Source: a virus. From it: a stretch of 24,477 bases of DNA. The stretch lies in IMG/VR virus record IMGVR_UViG_3300007960_000180, positions 1 through 24,477 of that record; one strand, given 5' to 3'. This document shows, piece by piece, positions 1 through 8,106 of the stretch (the stretch's first letter is position 1; every line of letters begins with the position of its first letter). The position numbers and the translations under genes were made by a program. A model generated the notes under the pieces. The model saw only the letters and a list, made by a program, of their open reading frames with translations. It made no database searches and was not told where the DNA came from.

Positions 1-1268
1 ACGTCCGTTTCCCATTTAAGATTGAACGCCTTGGTAAGGTCAGTGATCAGGTCGCGCACTTTCCAGGACAGGGGAATGATATTTTTCCACGGAACCGGAT
101 CGCCCAGGAACCACTGATCTTTTTCAAATTCAACTACGAATATACTCGTAAGGTCGAATGGGTCGCTGCTTATAGTACTGGTTTGCGTTTCGATGAAGCA
201 CTGCACTTCGTCGTCAGCTTCCAGTGTTCCAGACCATGTGATTTCGTGCGGGCCAATACCGCCGGACTGTGAAACGGTTGAATCGTACACTTTAGTAAAT
301 CCGAATGTATCCGCGCCGTTTTTTTTGAACCCCATATAAACGGTTTGGTCATCCGGGAAACCGGAGCCGCTTTCGAGGAAGTCGATAAAGTTGGTAACAA
401 AGCTTAGCCGATATAAGCCTTTGATCGGAGCCTTGAACGCTTGGCTATTGGTGTGGCCGACTTCATTGTATCGGTTTCCGGGGTCTTTGTTTGGGGCCGG
501 GGTTTCTTTGTCATGGTCAATCACTGTCTCCGTGGCCGTCGTGGTCGGCGCTGCGATGGTTTGCGCCGCCGAACTTTCCACCCGAATATTAACCGAATTA
601 TTAGAATATTCACCATCCAGGTTTAACGGTACGGGAATTATCAGCCGGTTCCACGGGTCGGAATCATACAGGCTATTAATATTGTAGCCTATCGAATTGA
701 ATGCTTTTTGTAGGATGGACGAAACGAATATGGCGGGCGTGTGGTCTACGTGCCGGATCGCGGAAGATTGAAACCATTCGGCCCACTTGATGACCGTGAA
801 GCAAGTTTCATCTGCTGGGGTATAGGTAGCCTCTACGCCTGATGTAGTGATCGTTTTATCTGCCCAGCCCAAGTCACGAATGCGCAAATCTCCCAAGTCC
901 TGAAACCAATCGGCATTTGATCCAAAGAAAGCGTACTTGTACCCGGCAGCCCGTAGGCCGTAGCCGCGCCGGATCAGATCCACGTCGGTTAGTTGCGCTT
1001 TGCCGGATAACACTGGCATTCCGTTTACCTCGATGCGCGCCGGTTGCAGGGTGCCCGCGCTGCTGGTTATGCTTGCCGGATCTTGCACACTTTCGGCGAT
1101 GGCAGCGTTTACGCTTGTAGCAGGTAGATTGATCGAACGCTTGGAGTGAGAACCGCGAACTTTCCCCAGGTCGGCCTCTTCGATGGAGTACTGAATAGAC
1201 AAGCTCAGGCCGGAAACATCCACGTCTACCGCCTGACCGCCTATGTATATGTCCACATACTTTTTCAC
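1..1268 (-). CDS. Large virion/tail-associated protein, C-terminus off the window
   Basis: An open frame of at least 422 codons runs off the left edge. It starts at GTG 1268-1266, which overlaps the TGA stop (1267-1265) of the gene before it; no in-frame ATG lies nearer. The protein begins MKKYVDIYIGGQAVDVDVSG and is rich in beta-prone, Ser/Thr/Gly/Asn segments with no signal peptide or membrane segment. A stretch near the left edge reads KVRDLITDLTKAFNLKWET. Its place at the end of the packaging/tail-like operon and its size suggest a tail, baseplate or fibre-type structural protein. That role is inferred from context, as I recognise no catalytic motif. Confidence 0.8.
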   Translation of the reverse strand, partial: MKKYVDIYIGGQAVDVDVSGLSLSIQYSIEEADLGKVRGSHSKRSINLPATSVNAAIAESVQDPASITSSAGTLQPARIEVNGMPVLSGKAQLTDVDLIRRGYGLRAAGYKYAFFGSNADWFQDLGDLRIRDLGWADKTITTSGVEATYTPADETCFTVIKWAEWFQSSAIRHVDHTPAIFVSSILQKAFNSIGYNINSLYDSDPWNRLIIPVPLNLDGEYSNNSVNIRVESSAAQTIAAPTTTATETVIDHDKETPAPNKDPGNRYNEVGHTNSQAFKAPIKGLYRLSFVTNFIDFLESGSGFPDDQTVYMGFKKNGADTFGFTKVYDSTVSQSGGIGPHEITWSGTLEADDEVQCFIETQTSTISSDPFDLTSIFVVEFEKDQWFLGDPVPWKNIIPLSWKVRDLITDLTKAFNLKWETD

Positions 1269-2419
1269 ACCTCTTGGGTTATTTCGTTCTCAAAAAGTAC
1301 CGTGAATTCTATTTCCTGCTGTGCTTCGCTGCTCGTGTCAATGTCAACACTCCCAGGCTCCACCGTCACCCGCCAAAGTTTGCTATCAATTTCCATATAC
1401 ACCTCCGGAGATATAAACATATTGCGCACCCAGTCGGCGGTCGTCGCGTCCATAACTTCCAAAACCTTGTATTTGATTTCGCTCACAATGCCGGTTTTCA
1501 CAATACCGGGCAGGTCGCTATCTGTCGGTATCGGCTGGTTAATTTCCCCGATCTCGCCGCCGTGGGTGTGGATCTTGGTAATTTGGCCCTCAAACGTGTA
1601 TTGATCCACCCCGCCCAGGCTGTTCATCCAGTACATACGCTTTGCATGCGCGCACCGGCGCACAATATCGAAGCGCCACGGCTCACTGACTACTGTGCCG
1701 CTGTTGGCAAGTTCTACCGTGTAGTAAGAAACCCCGGCAAAATCATAGGCTAAATTAGCCGTCCCGCCGTCCAGCACTTCCATTTTAGGATCTGCTCCAA
1801 CGCCTATAACGGGAACGGTGGCCGATGTGGTTTGACTTCCGGCGCTATCATATAGCTTAAAAAGATACTGGTTCCAACCTTTGCGCGCCGAACACAGGGC
1901 CGCCGGTTCGCTTGTCCCGATCTTTTGCGCGCTCGGTCCATCGGTAAGCCATTTAAATTTGCCACTGCCCTGGTAATAATAAGCGGTCATTGTGGTATCA
2001 CTGGCTGGGCGCTTGGCCGCAAACGCATAAAAGCCGCTGCTTGTTTCAGCAGCCGTACTTGTCACTAATAGCCCGGCGCTCGAACGGTATTCAAGGTAAA
2101 CGTCTACTTGGAAATTGGCGTAACAATCGGAAGCGTCAGAAGATGAGCCGCCGCTGGCGGCCGGAAATATGGAACTCGCCGCCGCCGCGTCTGTGCGCGG
2201 GGCCAGTGCTCTTTGTACCGGCGTCTGAACATCTATATTGAATGTGTAATCATTGCCCGCCTTCGTGGTGTATGGCTTTCGGTACGTTACTTGCAGGCTT
2301 CCATTAACCGTAACCTCTACCTTTGCGCTTTCTACATTTTCGCTGCTTGTCTGCATATTGACAAAAATTATCGGCCTGTACGCCGCGCTCAAATCGTTTG
2401 GGGTCGCTGTAAAACTCAT
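1265..2419 (-). CDS. Putative phage structural protein (384 aa)
   Basis: A 384-residue protein starting MSFTATPNDLSAAYRPIIFV. Its start overlaps the previous gene's stop by four bases (ATGA), and its own stop overlaps the GTG of the next gene, so it is tightly coupled in the structural operon. The sequence is beta-rich with an Ala/Ser-rich segment around residues 75-95 (DAAAASSIFPAASGGSSSDA). The C-terminal part (about 240-384) looks like a compact second domain. It has no signal peptide or transmembrane helix. I do not recognise a named family. Position next to another large Ser/Thr-rich protein supports a virion (tail or baseplate) role by inference only. Confidence 0.8.
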   Translation of the reverse strand: MSFTATPNDLSAAYRPIIFVNMQTSSENVESAKVEVTVNGSLQVTYRKPYTTKAGNDYTFNIDVQTPVQRALAPRTDAAAASSIFPAASGGSSSDASDCYANFQVDVYLEYRSSAGLLVTSTAAETSSGFYAFAAKRPASDTTMTAYYYQGSGKFKWLTDGPSAQKIGTSEPAALCSARKGWNQYLFKLYDSAGSQTTSATVPVIGVGADPKMEVLDGGTANLAYDFAGVSYYTVELANSGTVVSEPWRFDIVRRCAHAKRMYWMNSLGGVDQYTFEGQITKIHTHGGEIGEINQPIPTDSDLPGIVKTGIVSEIKYKVLEVMDATTADWVRNMFISPEVYMEIDSKLWRVTVEPGSVDIDTSSEAQQEIEFTVLFENEITQEV

Positions 2420-2952
2420 CGTCCGGATATTTGCGACCGGAAAAACGCCTCAATAAACGCCCTGTACGTTTGCTCTACGGCGTTTTCGATCAGTTGTGAA
2501 ATCTTATCCTCATTCTTATCAAGTCCCTCCTCAATAAACCCGGTGCGGCGGCCCGTGCTGCTGAATCGTTTACTTTTCAAACTTGGCAGCCCTTCGCGCA
2601 GATGCGTCCGGGCAATGGCAAAAGCGATGCGCTCCGCCTCTTTGCGATCCGCACCGAAGCGCAGCCGGGCGTAACGGGTCAGCCCTTGTATGTACTTGCT
2701 TGACTTCGCCCCGCTGCCGGGGGTGTACGGTATTCGGTTGGACGGAACGCCCTGGTTTATGTTCGCCATGTAATCCTGAATGTAGAAATCTATTCGGGTC
2801 GCATTGGCCGCCGTCGTTACCTGTTCCTCGATACTTTGCGCCGCCTTGCCGGTCAACTCGTGCCCCTGCCTGCGCCATTCGATCACTACCGCCTCTTTTG
2901 CGGTCCTGGCTATTGCTTGTATGGCTGCTTGGTCAATCATGCTGATATACAT
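2416..2952 (-). CDS. Putative tail-completion / HK97 gp10-like protein
   Basis: A 178-residue, mostly helical protein. The N-terminal half has a pattern seen in small neck or tail-completion proteins: a TGKAAQSIEEQV segment, then INQGVPSNRIPYTPGSG and a SKYIQGLTRYARLRFG stretch, with a charged helical C-terminus. The assignment to a gp10-like family is from this pattern and from its place among structural genes, and is not certain. Two starts are possible: ATG 2952 (20-base overlap with the GT2-like gene) or ATG 2940 (MIDQ, 8-base overlap). The shorter form fits the tight-overlap habit of this operon. It is followed directly by the 384-aa structural gene (ATGA overlap). Confidence 0.75.
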   Translation of the reverse strand: MYISMIDQAAIQAIARTAKEAVVIEWRRQGHELTGKAAQSIEEQVTTAANATRIDFYIQDYMANINQGVPSNRIPYTPGSGAKSSKYIQGLTRYARLRFGADRKEAERIAFAIARTHLREGLPSLKSKRFSSTGRRTGFIEEGLDKNEDKISQLIENAVEQTYRAFIEAFFRSQISGR

Positions 2953-3652
2953 TTTTGCCCTGTCGGTATAGCTTCAAATTCCGCTTATACACCTCCCAGG
3001 ACTTATTCAAAGACGCGTTTTTTTCCGCTTGATACTGCGCCGGGTTCGCTTCCTTTTGCCCGATGTGGTCGGCATAAAGGTCGTGCAGGTAGTAGTACCG
3101 CCACCCGGCGGCCTTCATGCGCTCACAGTAGTCAATATCAATAGGGCCGTACGTCCCGTAATCCATGCAAAAGCCACCAATGGCGTCGTAAACGTCGCGG
3201 GTAATTAGCCAGTTTCCTATTACCGTGCCCTCCTCGATCATCCAGCCGTTGACGTGCTTGGGTGGGTACCTGGTAGACTGATCGACCGCTACGGCCACCA
3301 CCCCCGTATGATATATATCTTTTGCGGCTCTCATCCGAAAGTCAAGCCACCCGTCCGGCTCTTTTATATCGTTCGCCATCGTCGCCACCGCGTGCGCGCC
3401 TGTGGCAAAGGCCGCTTTCATCATCCAGTTAAGGGCGTAGGCGATGCCCTTGTTTTTTGTCTCGAACTGCGTGAAGGAGAAACGCCACTTTGCCGCCTCC
3501 TCCATCATCATCGCCAACTCATCCGGCGTGCTGCCATTGTCAAACCAGAAAACGCGCACTTCACCGGCCCCGTGGTTGGCGAAGTTGTGCCGCCACGTTT
3601 CGACCGTCATTTGGGGCCGTCCGCAGGTGAGGGTGAGAATTGCCGTTTTCAT
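2933..3652 (-). CDS. Glycosyltransferase family 2-like (GT-A fold) protein
   Basis: A 239-residue protein starting MKTAILTLTCGRPQMTVETW. The N-terminal strand followed by a T-x-x-R-P-type segment, FDNGS (about 37-41), KNKGIAYALNWM (about 67-77) and an ANDIKEPDGW stretch (about 93-102) in the place of the metal-binding DxD, then the PIDIDYCERMKAAGWRYYYL block (about 170-190), match the general layout of GT-A/GT2 enzymes. Such enzymes transfer a sugar from a nucleotide-sugar to an acceptor in the cytoplasm. No transmembrane helix is present. It lies between a small zinc-binding gene and a tail-like gene, so glycosylation of a virion protein or surface glycan is an inference; the substrate cannot be read from sequence. 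Confidence 0.85.
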   Translation of the reverse strand: MKTAILTLTCGRPQMTVETWRHNFANHGAGEVRVFWFDNGSTPDELAMMMEEAAKWRFSFTQFETKNKGIAYALNWMMKAAFATGAHAVATMANDIKEPDGWLDFRMRAAKDIYHTGVVAVAVDQSTRYPPKHVNGWMIEEGTVIGNWLITRDVYDAIGGFCMDYGTYGPIDIDYCERMKAAGWRYYYLHDLYADHIGQKEANPAQYQAEKNASLNKSWEVYKRNLKLYRQGKNVYQHD

Positions 3653-3858
3653 TTCTTTTCAAATTTGGCGCAATAGAAATTTTCGTCGGTCAGTAATTCG
3701 CCATCTCTACTAATAACAACCGCGCCGCCTTTGCTGATGTTAACACGATTTAAGTCCGATTCATAATCGAGCGCCTTACACCACCCTTTGTTTTTCAGGG
3801 TAGGATAATTTTCTTGGTGTGCCCTTTGCCAATGTTTGCAATTTTTACAGTTTTTCAT
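3649..3858 (-). CDS. Small Cys-rich, probably zinc-binding protein (69 aa)
   Basis: A 69-residue protein starting MKNCKNCKHWQRAHQENYPT. The ATG at 3858 overlaps the TGA of the acyltransferase gene (ATGA), which fixes this start; a longer in-frame extension upstream only runs antiparallel to codons of that gene. Cysteines at 4, 7, 27 and 63 in a CxxCxxW...GWC...FYC arrangement suggest one zinc site. The stop overlaps the start of the GT2-like gene by four bases. Small proteins of this kind are frequent in phages; the function is unknown. Confidence 0.8.
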   Translation of the reverse strand: MKNCKNCKHWQRAHQENYPTLKNKGWCKALDYESDLNRVNISKGGAVVISRDGELLTDENFYCAKFEKK

Positions 3859-4418
3859 ATCTCCATGTTTAGCCACTTTCGATTCATGCCAAGTTTCCGC
3901 GCCGGGTTCCCGGCCCAGGTCTCCGCGTGCCGCATTTGCGCCGCTGCTTTCTTGGTTACGACCGAACCCATGCCGATCATGCACTTTGCAGGGATCAATA
4001 CGCCCTGGTGAATCAGCGCGCCCAGGCCAATATTGGCATAATCGCAAATGTGAACTTCCCCGGCTATTTTTGCGCCTTCGGTAAGTATCACGTTGTTCCC
4101 GATCTTGCAGTCGTGGCCGATGTGGACCGCCCCCATAATGAAACAATTTTCCCCGATCTCGGTAACGTCGAAGGAACCGGAAGAAATATGAGCGTGCGCC
4201 TTAATCACAGTACCCGCCCCAATCTTCACCTTCCCGATGGGCTGCGTTTTGTAGCCGGTTTTTATTTGCGCCTGATCGCCGATAACCACATACGGCCCGA
4301 TCTCTACGCCGTTGCCTATCTCCACCCTTCCGTATATCCTGGCGGTGGGGTGAACAAATACGCCCCGGTTTAGCCAGTCCTGTTCTATGCCGTCCATTAT
4401 TATTCTTTTTTTATCCAT
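3855..4418 (-). CDS. LpxA-like left-handed beta-helix acyltransferase
   Basis: A 187-residue hexapeptide-repeat protein. From about residue 22 to 155 it shows repeated (I/V/L)Gxxxx turns, as in VEIGNGVEIGPYVVIGD and TEIGENCFIMGAVHIGHD. The VHIGHDCKIGNN block (His about 102) followed by ANIGLGALIHQ matches the catalytic-His region and following coil of UDP-GlcNAc O-acyltransferase LpxA. It lacks the about 70-residue helical C-terminal domain of cellular LpxA (about 260 aa), so acyl length or acceptor may differ. O-acetyltransferases of similar fold are an alternative. Start ATG 4418 overlaps the upstream stop by 8 bases; a TTG one codon earlier is less likely. It sits inside the structural operon close to a glycosyltransferase, which suggests envelope or virion sugar modification. 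Confidence 0.88.
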   Translation of the reverse strand: MDKKRIIMDGIEQDWLNRGVFVHPTARIYGRVEIGNGVEIGPYVVIGDQAQIKTGYKTQPIGKVKIGAGTVIKAHAHISSGSFDVTEIGENCFIMGAVHIGHDCKIGNNVILTEGAKIAGEVHICDYANIGLGALIHQGVLIPAKCMIGMGSVVTKKAAAQMRHAETWAGNPARKLGMNRKWLNMEI

Positions 4419-5058
4419 CAATCAAGCCGTCTCCATCGTCATCAATCAGCGCGTCGCCTTCATCATCAATCAACAATTCACCTGCCCGCGCGTAAATATT
4501 TTCTTTGTCGATTGTGTCACTCGGTGGCCAAGGCATCCCCGCAGCAATTGCATCGTCGGGGTAGGTAATCCCCAGGCTGGTACAAGTGCTCGAAGTAATT
4601 ACTTCAAAATCGAAGTACACATATATAAGCCTTTGCGTACCCGCGTCGCTCATGAGCCCGCCGTTAATCTGATCGTTCAAAAGTCCGAGGTAGGCGGGTT
4701 TAGTTAGGTTTTTGTTTGCATTTTGCACTCCTCGGAACCATTGTAAGCCGCTTTCAAATAATTCACTCCACTGCTCGACCTGGTTATTATTGTCTAGTAA
4801 TGTGTTGTTATTGTATCCCTGCAAGTCGATGAAGTGTACCCGGAAAGAATAAACTGTTTTGAGGTCCATCGGGTTAACTCGAATATCGGGAGGAGAAACC
4901 AATACCGCCGGGTATAGCGTGCCGGTAGATTGTTCCGGGTCGTAGTTGTTTACCACGTTGCGAACCATGTCGGAAGGCCATCCAAAATGATAATTCTGGA
5001 AATTAGGGTGCAACTTCGTAACCGTGTTGAATAGGTTGGTTATTTCGAGTAGTTTCAT
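4411..5058 (-). CDS. Putative tail protein with C-terminal Asp-rich calcium-loop-like repeats
   Basis: A 215-residue protein starting MKLLEITNLFNTVTKLHPNF. Length and mixed alpha/beta character are compatible with a tail-terminator or tail-completion protein, but I see no diagnostic motif. The last about 20 residues are a tandem repeat of LLIDDEGDA / LIDDDGDG / LIDG; the middle unit fits the DxDxDGxID calcium-loop consensus. The repeat is visible in the DNA at 4419-4475 as TCATC/AATCA-type units, so it probably arose by short duplication. ATGA overlap with the gene before it and an 8-base overlap with the LpxA-like gene show translational coupling. Confidence 0.78.
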   Translation of the reverse strand: MKLLEITNLFNTVTKLHPNFQNYHFGWPSDMVRNVVNNYDPEQSTGTLYPAVLVSPPDIRVNPMDLKTVYSFRVHFIDLQGYNNNTLLDNNNQVEQWSELFESGLQWFRGVQNANKNLTKPAYLGLLNDQINGGLMSDAGTQRLIYVYFDFEVITSSTCTSLGITYPDDAIAAGMPWPPSDTIDKENIYARAGELLIDDEGDALIDDDGDGLIDG

Positions 5059-5276
5059 TCTTCGTTGTTTTCGAGCGCATCAGCGCACCGGCGCACAAAC
5101 TCCGGCAATATATCCCGGTCTAAATTCATATGCGCTTCTGCTGCCCGTGCTATCTTTTCATGGTTGCGCGCCCATAAAACAAGTTCGGCGGCCTCTTCCT
5201 TGGATGCACAAATAAACGGCTTCGCAGCGGGCCAGACTACGCTTTTTATAAAGTTCCAAATTTCCTTTATCTTCAT
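5055..5276 (-). CDS. Hypothetical 73-aa protein
   Basis: Starts MKIKEIWNFIKSVVWPAAKP. The ATG at 5276 overlaps the TGA of the -1 frame of the preceding gene (5275-5273) and its stop overlaps the next ATG, which supports it as a true operon member. The N-terminal 20 residues are amphipathic; the remainder is charged and helical (KEEAAELVLWARNHEKIARAAEAHMNLD). No recognised family. Position after a possible tail-assembly-chaperone-type gene suggests a tail-assembly role, by inference. Confidence 0.72.
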   Translation of the reverse strand: MKIKEIWNFIKSVVWPAAKPFICASKEEAAELVLWARNHEKIARAAEAHMNLDRDILPEFVRRCADALENNEE

Positions 5277-6189
5277 TTCGTTTCAATTAATCGGTTCTTA
5301 AAATCTGTTTCCGCTGCCTTTGCGCTCAGGTAGTGAAACGCATCATACAAGGGCGCTTGCTCTGCGGATTCAATCGGGGTGAGCCCGGCCCGGTTAAACA
5401 TGCCGGATTCCGCAATATCTTTCAACGTCAAGTACCAACCGTACTCCTTCGTAAGGTTTTTAACTCCCGCCTTAACCGCCCTAACGTCCGGCTTGCGGTA
5501 TAGATTTGGAAATCTCTCCCTAATGCTGCGCTTCGCCTCGTCAAAAAAAAAGCGACCTGCCAGACTATATCCATCGGCAAGCTATCAAATAGGCGCTTGT
5601 TGCGCTTGTAAATATTGTCGGTGTACTGTTCACCCTGCTTGCGCAAAAGAACGGCGCACACGTCGATCAACGCCCGAAAGTGCCCTTCTTTAACTTCGCT
5701 CATGGCAGCCTGAAACTGGGCCGCCTCCGCAAACTCGATAACTGAAGCGTTTTCCATCAGGCGGTCAGGTATAATCCAAAGCTCGCCGTTGAATTCTACT
5801 TCCTTCCTGTACTCGTACTGATCGGACGGCGGGGGAGCCAGGGCGCGAAGAATTGTATTATACAACGCTTCCAGCGTCTTAACATTCATCCCCGGCCCCC
5901 TTTCGCCGATCAAAATAGACAACTCAATTCCAGTAAAATGCGAAACGACACGGGCAAAATAAGGGTAGATATCACGGGCTAACATCCGGTTATCTATGCC
6001 CGCATTTAGTTCTTGTACTTTTTCTTCGTCGCCAGCGTCTATCGCTTCTTCGATCTGTTTTAAAATGTCCGGCGCTTTCGGGTACACCTTATCCAGGTAG
6101 GCGACAAACTGCCCAAACGTCACGTCTTCCGGCGCGGTCGGGTAACTATATTTTTTCGGGTCGTTCGGTATGGTAAATATTACCTTCAT
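5273..6189 (-). CDS. Frameshifted gene, possible tail-assembly-chaperone type (about 305 aa by -1 shift)
   Basis: The 0-frame starts MKVIFTIPNDPKKYSYPTAP and stays open to 5428 (253 aa), but after the T9 run (5551-5543, minus strand) its sequence turns Arg-rich and artificial-looking. In the -1 frame the reading continues as AFFFDEAKRSIRERFPNLYR and onward to a TGA at 5275-5273, which overlaps the next ATG exactly like other junctions in the operon. Without the shift there would be a 151-base gap, unique here. The 0-frame context GCU UUU UUU UUG gives a canonical X-XXY-YYZ heptamer. Programmed -1 frameshifting at this genome position is typical of tail assembly chaperones (lambda G/GT type); function is inferred. 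A one-base sequencing or natural indel in the homopolymer is the main alternative. Confidence 0.7.
5543..5551 (-). other. T9 slippery run, putative -1 ribosomal frameshift site
   Basis: Nine consecutive T on the minus strand follow codon GC(T) at residue 213 of the 0-frame. The heptamer U-UUU-UUU (5551-5545) is in the correct phase for simultaneous -1 slippage. I did not identify a clear downstream stem-loop or pseudoknot by eye. Confidence 0.6.
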
Positions 6190-6518
6190 TCGCTTTTTCG
6201 TCTGCGTGAAGAAGTGCGCTTTTTCGGGCGCGGTGCATTGTCAGCCAGCACGTCACCGGCTACCGGCGGGGCCGGGGTTATCGGCTTCGGCGCTTCGGTT
6301 GCCTTGGTTGTAATTACCGGCGCGCCCTGTACTATACTTTTAGGGATCGGCAGCGGATCGACCTGGATACCGTTCAATTTGGCAATTTTGCAAATGTGCG
6401 CAAAGCTGATTTCCAGCTTGCGCCATTGACCTATCCGGTCGGTCATCGCCTCGCGGGTCGCGTCGTATAGTTGCTGGATTGCGCTTTGCAGGTCGGCGTC
6501 TGTCTTGATTTCTTTCAT
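6186..6518 (-). CDS. Hypothetical 110-aa protein with Pro/Ala linker and basic tail
   Basis: Starts MKEIKTDADLQSAIQQLYDA. Residues 1-50 look like a helical domain. Residues about 60-95 form a Pro/Ala/Thr-rich linker (EAPKPITPAPPVAGDV), and the end is strongly basic (PRPKKRTSSRRRKSE), suggesting contact with nucleic acid or an acidic partner. Start overlaps the upstream stop as TAATG and its stop overlaps the next ATG. No family recognised. It sits between a small gene downstream of the large terminase and the frameshifted gene. Confidence 0.75.
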   Translation of the reverse strand: MKEIKTDADLQSAIQQLYDATREAMTDRIGQWRKLEISFAHICKIAKLNGIQVDPLPIPKSIVQGAPVITTKATEAPKPITPAPPVAGDVLADNAPRPKKRTSSRRRKSE

Positions 6519-6874
6519 TATTGTATCTTTTTAATGTAAGAACCATCATCATCTTTCCTGCACACGTAAAGCGCAGAATTTCCGTTAAAATCATCTTCTG
6601 AAAAAACTAATGGCTCATAAGTCAAAAATTCCTCATTCCATTTTATTTTGCCATGGAGCGGCTTACTAAGTTGCAGGCACTTGCCTACATAGATATTATC
6701 AAACCGACGCTCCGCCGTGTACCCCTTTTTTTTTAAAGATTCAATATTTTGCTCTGTCAACTTATCACCACTTAATACCTGACTGCCTGCGTGACAATAA
6801 CACCAATTATAGTACTCAATTGTATCACCTTCTTTCAATTGGTTACCAAAACTATCTTTTGGCAATTTTTTCAT
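6518..6874 (-). CDS. Hypothetical 118-aa protein
   Basis: Starts MKKLPKDSFGNQLKEGDTIE, preceded by AAAAGGATG. It follows the terminase gene by 11 bases, the only real gap in this part of the operon, and is more A+T-rich than its neighbours. Its opening resembles small phage proteins of 'what is measured and displayed' type with a GDxIEYYN turn, and it ends ALYVCRKDDDGSYIKKIQ. I do not recognise the family. The different base composition and lack of overlap suggest it may be a late insertion between the terminase and the assembly genes. Confidence 0.75.
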   Translation of the reverse strand: MKKLPKDSFGNQLKEGDTIEYYNWCYCHAGSQVLSGDKLTEQNIESLKKKGYTAERRFDNIYVGKCLQLSKPLHGKIKWNEEFLTYEPLVFSEDDFNGNSALYVCRKDDDGSYIKKIQ

Positions 6875-6885
6875 CCTTTTCTTTT

Positions 6886-8106
6886 TTACGTTGTATATGC
6901 TAATACTGATCTATTCAAATGCAGCCGATTAAATGCGTATCGCATCGCATCGAGCGCGTGGTTATACTCATCCACCGGCGTTTCGCTTTTCTTGTCATTC
7001 CAAACGTAGTTGCGAAGTTCTTTCTTCACGTTGTAACTACGCTCAGTAACCACTATTTCAAATTCCTGGATTAACCGAATGTCCTCAATAACTTCCCGCT
7101 TTTGGGCGCGGGTTATGTTGAACCCGTCCAGCGCAATGCTCGCTATCAATGTCGGCTCCGCGCTATCGGCAACGATCAAATCCTGAGGGCGGTCGATGCA
7201 GCCAAGCAGGTTAATAACGTTCTGCGCCGGAAGATATGATTTGTATAGGTACTCGTCAATGAAAATACGCCGCCTTTTGCTATCTACCGCCACCTTCACC
7301 AATGCCAGCGGCGAAGTAAAACCAAAGTCCAGGCCGTAGCAATAAGGTAAGGCGGTATCAAATTCGCCTTCCTGCCACTTCTCAAACACTACCCCTTCCC
7401 GCTTGTCTCGCCATTTGCCTATAAAAATATGTTCGTACTTCTCCCGGTTCGTTTCCTTGGTCATTTCGATCTCCCGAATAAAATCGGGGTGCAGGTTGTC
7501 CAGGTTGTCCAAGTACGTGGTGTGAATATGCAAAACGTCCGGATGGGTGCTGATCGGAACCTGTACGCCGTCGATGGTCCTCATGCGGTGCGATTTCTCA
7601 AACCACCGGGGCCAAATCCAGTGTTCAATGGTCGGCGGGTTCATAACTATGATAATTACGTTTTGCACGCCCTTAGCCCGGATGGAGTAGTTAATAACAT
7701 CGAACGCGGTTTCATCCTCGAACTCTTCGGCCTCTTCGATGATGAAGGCGTTTAGGTTCGGTATTGACTTTAGTTTTGCTGTCTGGTTGCCGCTGCTTGT
7801 CTTGATGCCGGAGAAGATAATGTCTGATCCGGTGCGACGGTTTATGATCTCTTTCTTGGTTACGTCGAACAAGGGCCGCACACCGAACAATTCTAATTTT
7901 TCTTCAAACTCAGGGATCACGGATATTTCGGCGCTCGTCAGGGTATAGCGGGTGTAAAGGAAGCGCCAGCCCCGGTTGTCATGTATCCGTGCGCAGGCAT
8001 AAGAAGCGGCAGCAAATGATTTGCCGGATCCGCGCCCGCCTGTTATGATCACATAACGCTTATCCAGGTTGTCAAAGAACGGTTTATATTTCGGTTTTAT
8101 CGCCAT
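6886..8106 (-). CDS. terL: Terminase large subunit
   Basis: A 406-residue packaging motor. The ATPase domain has Walker A GGRGSGKS (residues 23-30) and Walker B AFIIEEAEEF (120-129). The C-terminal RNase H-like nuclease shows its acidic residues in YGLDFGFTSP (D260), IVADSAEPT (D314) and YNHALDAMRYA (D386). This layout and length fit the PBSX/Terminase_3 type. The protein pumps DNA into the prohead at the portal and cuts the concatemer. ATG 8106 overlaps the small-subunit gene by 23 bases. No portal gene follows, which is unusual. Confidence 0.97.
   Translation of the reverse strand: MAIKPKYKPFFDNLDKRYVIITGGRGSGKSFAAASYACARIHDNRGWRFLYTRYTLTSAEISVIPEFEEKLELFGVRPLFDVTKKEIINRRTGSDIIFSGIKTSSGNQTAKLKSIPNLNAFIIEEAEEFEDETAFDVINYSIRAKGVQNVIIIVMNPPTIEHWIWPRWFEKSHRMRTIDGVQVPISTHPDVLHIHTTYLDNLDNLHPDFIREIEMTKETNREKYEHIFIGKWRDKREGVVFEKWQEGEFDTALPYCYGLDFGFTSPLALVKVAVDSKRRRIFIDEYLYKSYLPAQNVINLLGCIDRPQDLIVADSAEPTLIASIALDGFNITRAQKREVIEDIRLIQEFEIVVTERSYNVKKELRNYVWNDKKSETPVDEYNHALDAMRYAFNRLHLNRSVLAYTT

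Noticed and set aside
1146-2674. Several overlapping plus-strand open frames across the structural genes
   Set aside because: They are antisense shadows of minus-strand genes with good family-like sequence and tight overlaps; their composition is not protein-like.
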